DNA of 64,000 bases from Aureispira sp. CCB-E. GTDB taxonomy: Bacteria > Bacteroidota > Bacteroidia > Chitinophagales > Saprospiraceae. Shown here in pieces: positions 1 through 8,770 of the stretch. A program made the position numbers and the translations under genes. The stretch is from assembly GCF_031326345.1 (NCBI RefSeq), contig NZ_CP133671.1, forward strand, positions 7,041,501 to 7,105,500. The letters run 5' to 3'. Numbering within the stretch: the first letter of the stretch is position 1; the number at the start of each line of letters is the position of its first letter. The notes below the pieces were generated by a model that saw only the letters and a program-made list of their open reading frames with translations, did no database searches and was not told where the DNA came from.

Positions 1-90
1 TTTTTGAGAATACGCCCACATTATTCTGATAAGGTAATAGCTCAAAATCCTTCCGAAGAATCCTCCGTTCTTCTTTATACCATTGATTAA
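1..90 (+). CDS. 3' end of an upstream gene (partial)
   Basis: The first reading frame is open from the window edge to a TAA at 88-90 and ends in a plausible protein tail (…SSVLLYTID). It stops 18 bases before the ATG of the next gene, a normal gene spacing. Only 29 residues are visible, too few to name the product. The frame could be chance, but its codon use resembles the neighbouring genes. Confidence 0.5.
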   Translation, partial: FLRIRPHYSDKVIAQNPSEESSVLLYTID

Positions 91-108
91 TTTTGAAAAA
101 AAGTACTT

Positions 109-2799
109 ATGCGATTTAACATTACCTTTAAGCTATTCCTACTCTTTTTGGTAGCTAGTTTAAACAACAACCTTGCTGCTCAAGACAATTTCCCTCATGT
201 AGAAGGAGAAATATTAGTTCGTGTCAAAGATGGTCACTCTATTGCTTGGGTGATCAAAGATTTAGAATTACACAAAGGACTCCAAACACACATCAATAAC
301 AAAGCCTTGCTCTCTGAGCACATGAATATTTGGCAATTAACATTTAATAAAGATATTTTAAGTACCTCCAAAATGCTTGCAAAAGCAAGAAACCACCCAT
401 CTGTTCATAATGCTCAACTCAACTATATTTTAGAAAAAAGAGTTACCCCTAACGATCCTTCTTACAACCAACAATGGCAGTATGAACAATCATCTAACAT
501 CGATTTAGATGCTTCAGCAGCTTGGGATATTACAACAGGTGGTGTCACAGCTTTAGGAGACACTATTGTTATCTGCGTTATTGACGATGGTCTAGAGGTT
601 AGTCACTCTGATTGGGGAAATAATGTTTGGAGAAACAACGGAGAGATTCCTGGCAATGGCATTGATGATGATGGCAATGGTTATATTGACGATTTCCAAG
701 GATGGAATGCCAATGCAAATAATAACAATATTGTAGCTGGAAGTCCTTTTACCAATCATGGGACACCTGTTGCAGGAATCATTGCAGCAAAAGGAAACAA
801 TGGTGTGGGCGTAAGTGGTGTCAATTGGGATGCTAAGTTAATGTTTGTCGTTGGAGGTGGAACAAGTGCCAATTCAATTGCAGCATACAGTTACCCTTTA
901 GCTTGCCGAAAACTGTACAACCAAACCAATGGCGCTTCAGGAGCTTTTGTTGTTGCCACGAATGCTTCATGGGGAGTTGACAACCAACAATGTGCAACCT
1001 ATGCTCCTTTAGTAAATGAATTTTATGATACCTTAGGAGCTTATGGAATTCTCAATGCTGCTGCTACAGCCAATGCCAATAATAACGTTGATGTAACAGG
1101 AGATTTTCCAACCAGTTGTGATAGCGATTATTTAATTGCTGTAACCAATATTAACCAAGCAGGAAATAAAGTCAACCAAGCTGGCTATGGTTTAACAACA
1201 GTTGACCTAGGAGCGTTTGGTGAAGGTACGTATACCCTAACCATCAACAATGGTTATGGAGGTTTTGGAGGTACTTCTGGAGCTACTCCACATGTCGCTG
1301 GAACTATCGGTTTATTATATTCTGCTCCTTGTCCTAGGTTAGCTCTACTAGCACGTACTCAACCTGCTCAAACAGCATTGTTACTCAAACAAATTATTTT
1401 AAATTCTACTGTCAGCAATGCTTCTATGCAAGGAACAACAGTTAGTGGGGGAATTTTAAACATGAAAAATGCCTTAGATTCTGTTATGGCTATTGGCTGT
1501 TCTCTATCAGGTTGCCACGAACCTTACAATGTGCTTGCCAATACAATTACTGGCAATAGTGCTGTTCTCAATTGGGATCGTGTTGACTCGACAACGCTTT
1601 ATTACATACGATATAGAGTGGTTGGAAATCCTACTTGGACTTTCGCTTCAGCACCTGATACCTTCTCTATTCTAAACGGCTTAGTAGCTTGTACAAATTA
1701 TGAGGTAGAAATTGCTGCTGATTGTGATACAACAGCTTATTCTAGCAGCTATAATTTCAAAACAGGAGACTGTTGCGTAGCTCCTAGCAATATTAATGTC
1801 GATACAACTGGGCTAACTTCTGCTTCGTTCTCTTGGGCGACAGATCCTTTTGTTACAACTTATAATGTAGAATATAAACTAAAATCTAGTGCCACTTGGC
1901 TAACCACCACCACTACTGGAGGAGGAATTATGTTGACAGGTCTAGACAGCTGCGAACTATACGAACTTCGCATTCTTTCTTCTTGTCCTGTCAATGTCAA
2001 CAACCAATACTCTCCTACCATTGAGTTTGAAACAAATGGATGTGGAAAATGTACTTCTAATAATTACTGTACCTCTTCTGGGCAGAGTTCTGGAGACGAT
2101 TGGATACAAAACGTAACAATCAACAGTTTAAACAATACAACTGGCAATGATGGAGGCTATATTTCTTTTGTCAATGGGGGACCAACAACAGACTTAGCTC
2201 AAGGAGGATCTTATCCTGTTTCTATAGATATTGGATTCAATACAGGTCCTTGGGGAACCAATTGGTTATTAAAAATTTGGATTGATTACAACCAAAATGA
2301 GGTCTTTGATTCCAATGAATTAGCCTATGATGCTGGTCAAATTTCATCCGCAATTAACAATCATACAGGAGTTATTAATATACCCAATAATGCCGTTTTA
2401 GATAAAACCCGTATGCGAGTTGCTTTGAAATGGGGGAATAATACGACTTTAAATGCATGCGATAACTCTAGCTATGGAGAAACTGAAGATTATTGTATTA
2501 ACATTACACAACCTACGGGTATTACCATAGAGGAAATAGAGCCAAGTGCCACTCTAAACGTATACCCCAATCCTTTTAATCGTCAGTTAGTCGTTAATAT
2601 GGATAGTCCTAAAAGTCAAGAAGCTGCTCTTAGTATGAGTACGATTACAGGACAAGAAGTAATTAATATAAACATGCAATTAGACTTGGGAAGCAACCAT
2701 TTAGAACTACCAACTAGTCGACTTCCTCAAGGTGTTTATTTAGTGCATCTCTTATTAGAAGATGGGTCTATTTTGACACAAAAAGTAGTTAAACAATAG
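109..2799 (+). CDS. Secreted subtilisin-like serine protease (S8) with Fn3-like, GEVED and T9SS sorting domains
   Basis: The 896-residue protein starts with a signal peptide (about 1-24, ending LAAQ). A short propeptide-like region precedes a peptidase S8 domain at about 130-460. The catalytic triad is readable: Asp159 in VIDDG, His217 in NHGTPVAG and Ser390 in GGTSGATPHVAG. Two fibronectin-III-like domains follow (about 470-650, each introduced by a Cys-rich linker). A GEVED domain at about 660-800 carries the typical WIDYNQNEVF and ETEDYC motifs. The last ~80 residues (VYPNPF…GVYLVHLLLEDG…KVVKQ) are a T9SS type A signal, so the protease should cross the outer membrane and be released or surface-anchored. 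A perfect hairpin terminator follows the stop. Substrate is unknown; a nutritional or surface-processing role is inferred. Confidence 0.93.
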   Translation: MRFNITFKLFLLFLVASLNNNLAAQDNFPHVEGEILVRVKDGHSIAWVIKDLELHKGLQTHINNKALLSEHMNIWQLTFNKDILSTSKMLAKARNHPSVHNAQLNYILEKRVTPNDPSYNQQWQYEQSSNIDLDASAAWDITTGGVTALGDTIVICVIDDGLEVSHSDWGNNVWRNNGEIPGNGIDDDGNGYIDDFQGWNANANNNNIVAGSPFTNHGTPVAGIIAAKGNNGVGVSGVNWDAKLMFVVGGGTSANSIAAYSYPLACRKLYNQTNGASGAFVVATNASWGVDNQQCATYAPLVNEFYDTLGAYGILNAAATANANNNVDVTGDFPTSCDSDYLIAVTNINQAGNKVNQAGYGLTTVDLGAFGEGTYTLTINNGYGGFGGTSGATPHVAGTIGLLYSAPCPRLALLARTQPAQTALLLKQIILNSTVSNASMQGTTVSGGILNMKNALDSVMAIGCSLSGCHEPYNVLANTITGNSAVLNWDRVDSTTLYYIRYRVVGNPTWTFASAPDTFSILNGLVACTNYEVEIAADCDTTAYSSSYNFKTGDCCVAPSNINVDTTGLTSASFSWATDPFVTTYNVEYKLKSSATWLTTTTTGGGIMLTGLDSCELYELRILSSCPVNVNNQYSPTIEFETNGCGKCTSNNYCTSSGQSSGDDWIQNVTINSLNNTTGNDGGYISFVNGGPTTDLAQGGSYPVSIDIGFNTGPWGTNWLLKIWIDYNQNEVFDSNELAYDAGQISSAINNHTGVINIPNNAVLDKTRMRVALKWGNNTTLNACDNSSYGETEDYCINITQPTGITIEEIEPSATLNVYPNPFNRQLVVNMDSPKSQEAALSMSTITGQEVININMQLDLGSNHLELPTSRLPQGVYLVHLLLEDGSILTQKVVKQ

Positions 2800-2872
2800 T
2801 TTTTTGATAAAGAAAGGGTTTTGCCATTCATTCGAGCATCAACAGCTATTTGATACATCATTACAATATACC

Positions 2873-2908
2873 AAACCACCTAGATAACAGCTTCTAGGTG
2901 GTTTTTTA
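2873..2908 (+). terminator. Intrinsic terminator of the subtilase gene
   Basis: A perfect 12-bp stem (2873-2884 with 2893-2904, 8-base loop) ends in a T run. It lies 74 bases after the subtilase stop codon. Confidence 0.85.
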
Positions 2909-2953
2909 ATAATTCGTTCTAATTTCTGTATTATACCTCTTTTTGTTTATCCA

Positions 2954-2991
2954 CAAAAAAGGCAGCCAACCACCTTTTGTGATTGACTGCC
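2954..2991 (-). terminator. Probable terminator for the minus-strand glucosaminidase-like gene
   Basis: On the minus strand a 9-bp stem with one mismatch (2983-2991 with 2961-2969) is followed by TTTTTT. It lies about 230 bases beyond the stop at 3223 and faces the subtilase terminator, as expected between convergent genes. It could also end a separate small transcript. Confidence 0.5.
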
Positions 2992-3222
2992 AACTAGAAA
3001 CACTCAACTTGACCTATACTTAGCTTCTTTAGGGAGTGAACATTTAAAAAGTATAAAATTGAATCATTCCTAGTCTTAAGTAACGTGATTTTCTAATCTA
3101 GCCTGCACTTAAATACTAGTCTTTAAATAATCAATAAAAGAGCAAAAAATATTAATTCTTATAGTGTAATAGTTTGTTTAGGTGAAAGAATGGTTTATCA
3201 TATAAACAGCAACAACCTTTGG

Positions 3223-4110
3223 TTATTGTATCTTATCTAATTCGTACAAATTATGGGTCTCAATAATCTCAAGTAAATTATCCGTCTCTTGCAATCCCAT
3301 TTTTTGCAATCCTGAAACCCAAATAGTATAATCATCTCCTGCTACTGCCTTCAATTCTTTAAATGGGGCAGCATCTAATTTCATACTATTGGCACGAAAA
3401 CTTGTCCATGCGTTTTGGTAGTGTATGTAACAATCATTTTCATACGTTCCTCGTCCTGTTATTCCTTCTGCTAAATGATTATCGGTACAAGTAATATGAA
3501 AATGATTGTGCCCGACCTGTGCTAATTCAGAAACACCATAGTTGCTGTGCAAAATAGCCAAGCCTAAAATAACGGAAGCTGGAATACCAAACTTCTTCAT
3601 CTCTCCTTGCGCTACACTAGCAAAACGAGCAATATAGTTTTCTTTTGCTTCATTTGACAAAGCGACCATATGACTAGGTGTCACTGGATGATTCTCTGTT
3701 TCTAATACAGGCTCTGGATAATTCGCATACATCAACATACTTGCTTGGCTATTGGTATTCGTTTTGCTACCAAAATCCAAATTGAATAGAACAATTACCG
3801 CAGCAACCGCAACAGCCTTTGGCCAGTGTCTCTTAGACATACCCAGCAAAGCCTCTTTGGTCATCTGACGCTTTAATTGTCGCCACTGCATCGCATAAAA
3901 TAACGATTGAAAAATATATTTAAGAGATAGTTTTTGAGGTTCCTTTATTTCTTTTGCCAAAACGATATCAGTTTCTGAAACTGTTTCTGTATTTTGTGCT
4001 TCAACTTCTAATAAGTCTATCAACTCTTCTGTTGTTGGAGTTGTGTTTTCTGTCACTAACACATCCTCACAAATTTGGATGTTGATATTGTTTGTATTGT
4101 TAGTTTCCAT
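3223..4110 (-). CDS. Membrane-anchored glucosaminidase (GH73-like) domain protein with a substituted catalytic site
   Basis: The product has 295 residues from the ATG at 4110. An acidic cytoplasmic-type N-terminus is followed by one membrane segment (about 97-113) and an extracytoplasmic glucosaminidase-type domain (about 155-290). The family core normally reads ILESGxG with the Glu as acid catalyst. Here it reads AILHSNYGVSELA, so His188 replaces that Glu, while the following N-H-F block is kept (HNHFHITC). The protein may therefore bind rather than cut peptidoglycan, or use another acid. The frame is open 21 codons further upstream, but a TATATTTG promoter box at 4171-4178 overlaps the first of them, so the ATG at 4110 is preferred. 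It is divergent from rsmE. Confidence 0.75.
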   Translation of the reverse strand: METNNTNNINIQICEDVLVTENTTPTTEELIDLLEVEAQNTETVSETDIVLAKEIKEPQKLSLKYIFQSLFYAMQWRQLKRQMTKEALLGMSKRHWPKAVAVAAVIVLFNLDFGSKTNTNSQASMLMYANYPEPVLETENHPVTPSHMVALSNEAKENYIARFASVAQGEMKKFGIPASVILGLAILHSNYGVSELAQVGHNHFHITCTDNHLAEGITGRGTYENDCYIHYQNAWTSFRANSMKLDAAPFKELKAVAGDDYTIWVSGLQKMGLQETDNLLEIIETHNLYELDKIQ

Positions 4111-4170
4111 TGTTTTAATATTTAGACTTAAATTGATATTCAATTGTTGTGTTGTATTCTTTTGTTGATA

Positions 4171-4198
4171 CAAATATAAAACATTTTGTTTCTAACAA
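4171..4198 (-). promoter_or_regulatory. Bacteroidota-type promoter of the glucosaminidase-like gene
   Basis: On the minus strand TTG (4196-4198) is followed after 17 bases by TATATTTG (4171-4178), matching the Bacteroidota -33/-7 consensus. It supports the downstream start at 4110. Confidence 0.6.
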
Positions 4199-4236
4199 CC
4201 AAACTTTTGTTTTTATTTTTTAAAACTTTTTGTTTT

Positions 4237-4944
4237 ATGCAACTTTTTTATGCTCATCAAGTAGAAGGAACAACAGCTTTTTTGGATCAAGAAGAAACAA
4301 GACATTGTATCAAAACATTGAGAAAGAACATCCATGATGTCATTTCGTTAACAGATGGTTTGGGCAATATGTATGAAGGAAAAATTGTGGACTTCAATAA
4401 AAAAAGTTGTACCATCCAAATTATACAACGTATTGAAACGACCGACCAACGAAATTTTAGGTTGCATTTGGCAATTGCTCCTACTAAAAATATCAGTCGT
4501 TTAGAATGGTTTTTGGAGAAAACAACAGAACTGGGGATTGACGAAATTACCTTTATATTGTGTCAACGATCAGAACGTAAAAACATTCGCTTAGATCGCT
4601 TAGAAAAAGTTGTCCTTGCTGCTGCCAAACAATCTCTTAAAAGTATCTTTCCAAAAATCAATGATTTAACTAAATTCAAAGACTTTCTACCAGCAGCTAA
4701 TAACGCGACCTTCAAAGGCATTGCACATTGTAATACTCCCAACCTTCCTCATTTAAAGAAGGTATTAAATCCCAATGTTAAAGAAGTTTTATTGTTGATA
4801 GGACCTGAAGGCGACTTTTCAGAAGAAGAAGTTGCTTGGGCCAAAGATAGTGGTTTTGAAGAAATAGGTCTAGGAACAAGTCGCTTGCGCACAGAGACAG
4901 CAGGTATTGCAGCCTGTCACACGGTTCACTTGCTGCATATTTAA
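4237..4944 (+). CDS. rsmE: 16S rRNA (uracil1498-N3)-methyltransferase RsmE
   Basis: The 235-residue protein is a SPOUT methyltransferase that methylates N3 of U1498 in 16S rRNA, using S-adenosylmethionine. The N-terminal PUA-like part begins MQLFYAHQVEG and contains the family's H-C-x-x-L-R type segment (RHCIKTLRK). The C-terminal knot shows the two diagnostic motifs LLIGPEGDFSEEEV and LGTSRLRTETAGIAA. The frame is open 17 codons upstream of 4237, but those residues are hydrophobic and atypical for the family, and the length from 4237 is normal. It shares an upstream region with the divergent glucosaminidase-like gene. Housekeeping function; well supported. Confidence 0.93.
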   Translation: MQLFYAHQVEGTTAFLDQEETRHCIKTLRKNIHDVISLTDGLGNMYEGKIVDFNKKSCTIQIIQRIETTDQRNFRLHLAIAPTKNISRLEWFLEKTTELGIDEITFILCQRSERKNIRLDRLEKVVLAAAKQSLKSIFPKINDLTKFKDFLPAANNATFKGIAHCNTPNLPHLKKVLNPNVKEVLLLIGPEGDFSEEEVAWAKDSGFEEIGLGTSRLRTETAGIAACHTVHLLHI

Positions 4945-4976
4945 TGGTATCAATCGTTCGTTAAAAAACAATCAAA

Positions 4977-4999
4977 GGTAGATCCTAGTGGGATCTACC
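4977..4999. repeat. 9-bp perfect inverted repeat between convergent genes
   Basis: GGTAGATCC (4977-4985) pairs perfectly with 4991-4999 over a 5-base loop. No T run follows on either strand, so it is at best a weak terminator between rsmE and the SRPBCC gene. Confidence 0.5.
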
Positions 5000-5048
5000 A
5001 ACAGTGAAAATTATAGTTACAAAAGATAAGTAAATTCAGGCTACAACA

Positions 5049-5603
5049 TTAATTTTCTAAATTGTATACGGTCGTATTTCCTTCTATTACTTGCTTTAAT
5101 CCTTCTATATTCTTTTCTTCCTGCTCTTGAAACGAACCTCCTAACAACTCCATCCATGCAAACATAGAACGCATAAAAATATTTTTGCCGCTCACTTTTG
5201 ACTCTGTTTTTACCTTTGTTTTCCCCTCGATTTCTGAAAAAGAAGTAGTTTGCTCAAAAAACATCATATCACTATCAAAATCCAAGCGAATAAAATCAAA
5301 TTTTTTCTTATCAACAATCGTTTCAATCATCTCAAAATCAGGCTGCTCCTCATCTGGCTTGACCACAACTCTATATTGGCTTCCAATTTCACCCTGCTCA
5401 CCACTAATTAACTCCATGCTCTTAAATCCTTCTAGCCACTGGTCATACTTTGACTTATCTTTGTGAACAGCCCAAGCTTCTTTCAAAGGTTTATCTACTA
5501 TTATTTCATGCCCATAATTTACAGAAGGTTTTAGAACCCCAGCAGCTAAAAAGAGTACAATAAATCCTAAAAGGAAGTATAATAAGTATTTTAAGAATTT
5601 CAT
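5049..5603 (-). CDS. SRPBCC-fold (START/polyketide-cyclase-like) membrane-anchored protein
   Basis: This 184-residue protein has an N-terminal hydrophobic segment (about 4-24). It is followed by a helix-grip SRPBCC-type domain: a HEIIVDKPLKEAWAVHKD strand-helix start, a WLEGFKSMEL turn, paired beta strands, and a long C-terminal amphipathic helix (SFQEQEEKNIEGLKQVIE). Such domains bind hydrophobic ligands, but nothing here identifies one. The anchor would place the domain in the periplasm or at the inner membrane. It is monocistronic and convergent with rsmE. The fold assignment is moderately sure; the function is unknown. Confidence 0.75.
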   Translation of the reverse strand: MKFLKYLLYFLLGFIVLFLAAGVLKPSVNYGHEIIVDKPLKEAWAVHKDKSKYDQWLEGFKSMELISGEQGEIGSQYRVVVKPDEEQPDFEMIETIVDKKKFDFIRLDFDSDMMFFEQTTSFSEIEGKTKVKTESKVSGKNIFMRSMFAWMELLGGSFQEQEEKNIEGLKQVIEGNTTVYNLEN

Positions 5604-5654
5604 TTTTTATGTTTTTTGTTAAAATAGTACTCCTCTGAAATAAACTAACAATAG

Positions 5655-5702
5655 TTAGCTACACTACTGTTACGTGGTTTCAACGAGCTATTGATTAATA
5701 AG
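5655..5702 (+). repeat. Dispersed intergenic repeat, short form (copy 1)
   Basis: TTAGCT…ACTACTGTTACGTGGTTTCAACG…ATTGATTAATAAG resembles the ends of the full-length copy at 44676-44757 with its middle (about 35 bases) missing. Confidence 0.6.
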
Positions 5703-6463
5703 AGACACACTAAATACGGAAAATAAACATTTTTGTTTCATTTTACCATTTTTTGTTTCACCAAAAACAAGAGATTTCAATTAACAATTGCCCCAAAAGA
5801 CGAAAAGTGCTGCTCAATTAAGAACAACACTTTTCTTTCACCCATAAAAATAACTCTAAGCTGCGGCGTCTCTAGCTACCACAGCCTATGAAACTTCCTA
5901 AAAAACAATTCTATTCTTCAAATTAGGCAAAAGACCTAATTATACTTTTTCTTTTTTTTAGAGGAATAAAGCCTCTTTTTTTAATTTCAACTCGTTATAT
6001 ACTAAAAGGCTTCAAAAGTGCCATAGAAAGGGAAAACCTAGGGAGTTTTGCCCTCTCTACAGCTACAAAACTAAGCTTGGGATAAAATATTACTTTTTGA
6101 AGTATACAGAACCGTAATCTAACACTTCATCAAGACGCCAATATTTTATTTCTTTTTCTAAAAAAATCTTTTTTTGCTGTAATATTCACTTACTTATTTC
6201 AAGCAGAAAAAAGAAAATCTTATATTATTAAAAATATATAACTTTTTAAATAACAACAATATAACTTCATAAAAACAATCACTCGTTGTTACATTTATAT
6301 ACATTGAAAATAGTGTGCCAAAAAAATAATTACCGTCTTAATATTTTGTGAAAAAGATTTAAAAACTGTTATCATTTTATAGAAAGAACCTCTACTCAAA
6401 ACTGTTTATCAAATACTTATCATTATTTCGAGCAAAAAATTCTTTTATTAAAAATAATCAGAG

Positions 6464-6511
6464 TTAGCTACGCTGCCTACTTTCAAAAAACTTTTAACGG
6501 AGTAATTAAAA
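6464..6511 (+). repeat. Dispersed intergenic repeat, degenerate short form (copy 2)
   Basis: It begins TTAGCTACGCTGC and ends TTTTAACGGAGTAATTAA, matching both ends of the repeat family. The central part has decayed. Confidence 0.45.
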
Positions 6512-6622
6512 TTATTTTAGCCGCTCTTAAAAATATAAATCCTCTTGGTTTTCAACTGATAAGCTGTTTATAAATAATTGAGATAAAAAAACAGGCTAGA
6601 CAAGCATTCCAATTTAATCTCT

Positions 6623-6630
6623 TATATTTG
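6623..6630 (+). promoter_or_regulatory. -7 promoter box upstream of the beta-helix lipoprotein
   Basis: TATATTTG matches TAnnTTTG and lies 67 bases before the chosen ATG. No clear -33 TTTG is seen. Confidence 0.4.
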
Positions 6631-6696
6631 GCTATCCTAAATCTTCTAATCATTTAGTAGGTGATGGAGACTATTAAACTTAATAACAGTATAACA

Positions 6697-8208
6697 ATGC
6701 AACAAACGTTTCTAAAGTACCTCTTACTTACTATTATTGCTTATTCTATCTTTCAGCTAACTGCTTGTAAAAAAGATCAATTTATAACTACAACGGGGGC
6801 TGGTCTAGAATTTTCACTAGATACATTAACTTTTGATACTGTATTTACTAATATGGGAAGTGCCACACGCCGCTTCAAAGTTTACAACCCACACAATCAG
6901 ATTATTCGAATTAACAATGTCTATTTAGGAGGTGGAGAACCCTCTGATTTTAATATCAATATTGATGGTTTTACAGGCGTGGCAAGTTCTGACATAGAGA
7001 TTCCTGCCAAGGATAGTATTTATATCTTTGCTAATGTTTTTATTGATCCGAATGACGGCGATGCTGTCCGAAAAGATTCTATTCTATTTGAAACAGACGG
7101 TGGAGGCACACAAAAAGTAATGCTTTATGCCTATGGTTGGAATGCCAATTATACAGGGAAGGTAGGTTTTTTGACAACGTACAATGATACCACGGTAACC
7201 TTAACCAATACCAAGCCTCATATTTTTATGGGTATTGTAGCCTTTGAAAATAATTCTTGCTTAGTTATTCCTGGTGGTACTGAAATCTATATGTTTGGAG
7301 GTCCTACTTCAAGACCTGGCGAACGAGCTATGATTTATATTGGCAATAATTCTTGTATCCGCTCAAATGTAGGAGGAGATTTGAACAATCCTGTTGTTTT
7401 AAAAACGCATCGACTAGAAGAAGACTACCAATTAATTCCTTTCCACCACAATGGCATTCGATTAGGTCCTGGTAGTCGAGATAATATTATACACGGCACT
7501 ATTATTAGAAATGCAGTAGATGGTATTTTTGTCGACTCGTTTACAGTCAATGGTAGTCCTAAATTAGAATTGAAGAATAGCAAAATTTATAATGTCGATC
7601 GCTCTGCTGTCTTGGCTAGAGGCTCTTATGTTACAATGACCAATACCGTTCTTGCCAACTCTAATCAGTTTAATTTTATCGGAATTCGAGGCGGTGCCTA
7701 TAATTTTAGAAACTGTACCTTTGCCAATGTTGGTGCAGGCTTGGTTAGCAGAAGTGAACCTGTACTTAGTTTTAGAGACTATGAAATTGTCGTTGATAAT
7801 AATGGCAATGAAATTCCTATCAAATCACAGGGAGAGGCTTATTTTACAAATTGTATCATTTATGGTAATAAAAGCGAAGAAGTTGAAATACTAACGTTGG
7901 ATAATCCTCCTGCCGATTTTTATTATGAGTTTAACAATTGCTTGATGAAGGTAGATACGTTTAGTCAAAATATGATCAACTGTATCACCAATCAAGATCC
8001 TTTGTTTGTCGATGAAGATAATTTTAATTATCAAATTGATTCTGTGGATTCTCCTGCTAATAATGCAGGACTGCCTACTACCATGAATTTTCCTTCTAAC
8101 TGGAGAATCTTAACAGGACTACCTGGTATCACAAGCCCTTTCTTAGATATTATTGGACAACAGAGAGAATCAACTCCTGCCATCGGAGCCTATGCAATCC
8201 CCAACTAA
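6697..8208 (+). CDS. Surface-type lipoprotein with right-handed beta-helix
   Basis: The 503-residue protein begins with a lipoprotein signal (MQQTFLKYLL…LTACKKDQ, lipobox LTAC). An Ig-like 'choice-of-anchor' domain (about 30-150) with the pattern LDFDTVFTNMGSATRRFKVYNP precedes a parallel beta-helix region. In that region short strands repeat with N/G turns (NGIRLGPGSRDNIIHGTIIRNAVDG, read as separate rungs), as in pectate-lyase-like and other right-handed helices. In-frame GTG and ATG codons at 6661 and 6664 would add 12 residues ahead of the signal peptide, so 6697 is preferred. It probably sits in the outer membrane; substrate unknown. The next gene starts 46 bases downstream and may be co-transcribed. 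Confidence 0.8.
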   Translation: MQQTFLKYLLLTIIAYSIFQLTACKKDQFITTTGAGLEFSLDTLTFDTVFTNMGSATRRFKVYNPHNQIIRINNVYLGGGEPSDFNINIDGFTGVASSDIEIPAKDSIYIFANVFIDPNDGDAVRKDSILFETDGGGTQKVMLYAYGWNANYTGKVGFLTTYNDTTVTLTNTKPHIFMGIVAFENNSCLVIPGGTEIYMFGGPTSRPGERAMIYIGNNSCIRSNVGGDLNNPVVLKTHRLEEDYQLIPFHHNGIRLGPGSRDNIIHGTIIRNAVDGIFVDSFTVNGSPKLELKNSKIYNVDRSAVLARGSYVTMTNTVLANSNQFNFIGIRGGAYNFRNCTFANVGAGLVSRSEPVLSFRDYEIVVDNNGNEIPIKSQGEAYFTNCIIYGNKSEEVEILTLDNPPADFYYEFNNCLMKVDTFSQNMINCITNQDPLFVDEDNFNYQIDSVDSPANNAGLPTTMNFPSNWRILTGLPGITSPFLDIIGQQRESTPAIGAYAIPN

Positions 8209-8254
8209 AAATTATAAACAAATTAATTTTTTCAACCTTCTAATGTCCTAAAGT

Positions 8255-8749
8255 ATGTCTCTTGTATTCAAAGAAAAACAAAAGCTTAGCGGCTGGCTAC
8301 TATGGTTGATAACTATTATTTTGGTTGGTATAGGTATGTTGATCCTCTATGGAATTTATCAACAAATTATACTTGGACAACCTTTTGGAGATAAGCCTAG
8401 TTCTGACCTTTCTTTGATTGTAATAGCTAGTATGATCTTAGGCTTGCTTATTTTCTTTTGGACACTCAATCTAAAAACAGAAATCAATAACACTGAAATT
8501 AAAATCCATTTTTTTCCACTTACCAAAAGAGTAATAAAATGGAACAATGTTCAAAAAGCGCAGGTGGTAGATTATGGATTTATAGGCGGTTGGGGGCTTC
8601 GCCTAAGTTCACAATACGGCACAGTTTATAATGCTTCTGGAACAATGGGACTGGCGATAGAACTAAAGAACGGAACAAAACTTTTAATTGGTACACAGAA
8701 AAGCGATGCATTAGCCCAATATGTTCAACAATTGGAACCATTTAGTTGA
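8255..8749 (+). CDS. Small membrane protein with two TM segments and a PH-like tail
   Basis: The protein has 164 residues. Two transmembrane helices (about 14-36 and 48-70) form a hairpin. The C-terminal ~90 residues are predicted beta-rich (KIHFFPLTKRVIKWNNVQKAQ, then VDYGFIGGWGLRLS, GLAIELKNGTKLLIGTQ), the arrangement seen in bacterial PH-like membrane proteins. It ends with a helix (SDALAQYVQQLEP). I do not recognise a named family. It follows the beta-helix lipoprotein on the same strand and is convergent with the carotenoid operon. Confidence 0.75.
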   Translation: MSLVFKEKQKLSGWLLWLITIILVGIGMLILYGIYQQIILGQPFGDKPSSDLSLIVIASMILGLLIFFWTLNLKTEINNTEIKIHFFPLTKRVIKWNNVQKAQVVDYGFIGGWGLRLSSQYGTVYNASGTMGLAIELKNGTKLLIGTQKSDALAQYVQQLEPFS

Positions 8750-8770
8750 GTTAGTGTCATAAACGGCTGC

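Larger units (their letters stand above)
2800..3222. other. Intergenic stretch between convergent genes
   Basis: It holds the two opposed terminators described separately. The remaining ~230 AT-rich bases (2992-3222) show no convincing ORF, tRNA or promoter. Confidence 0.7.
5604..6696. other. AT-rich intergenic region of about 1.1 kb
   Basis: No convincing ORF or tRNA is visible. It contains two degenerate copies of the dispersed intergenic repeat (listed separately), a TATATTTG box just before the downstream lipoprotein gene, and an isolated hairpin at 5803-5834 (AAAAGTGCTG against CAACACTTTT, one mismatch) with short T runs on both sides. That hairpin belongs to no visible gene. Confidence 0.65.
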
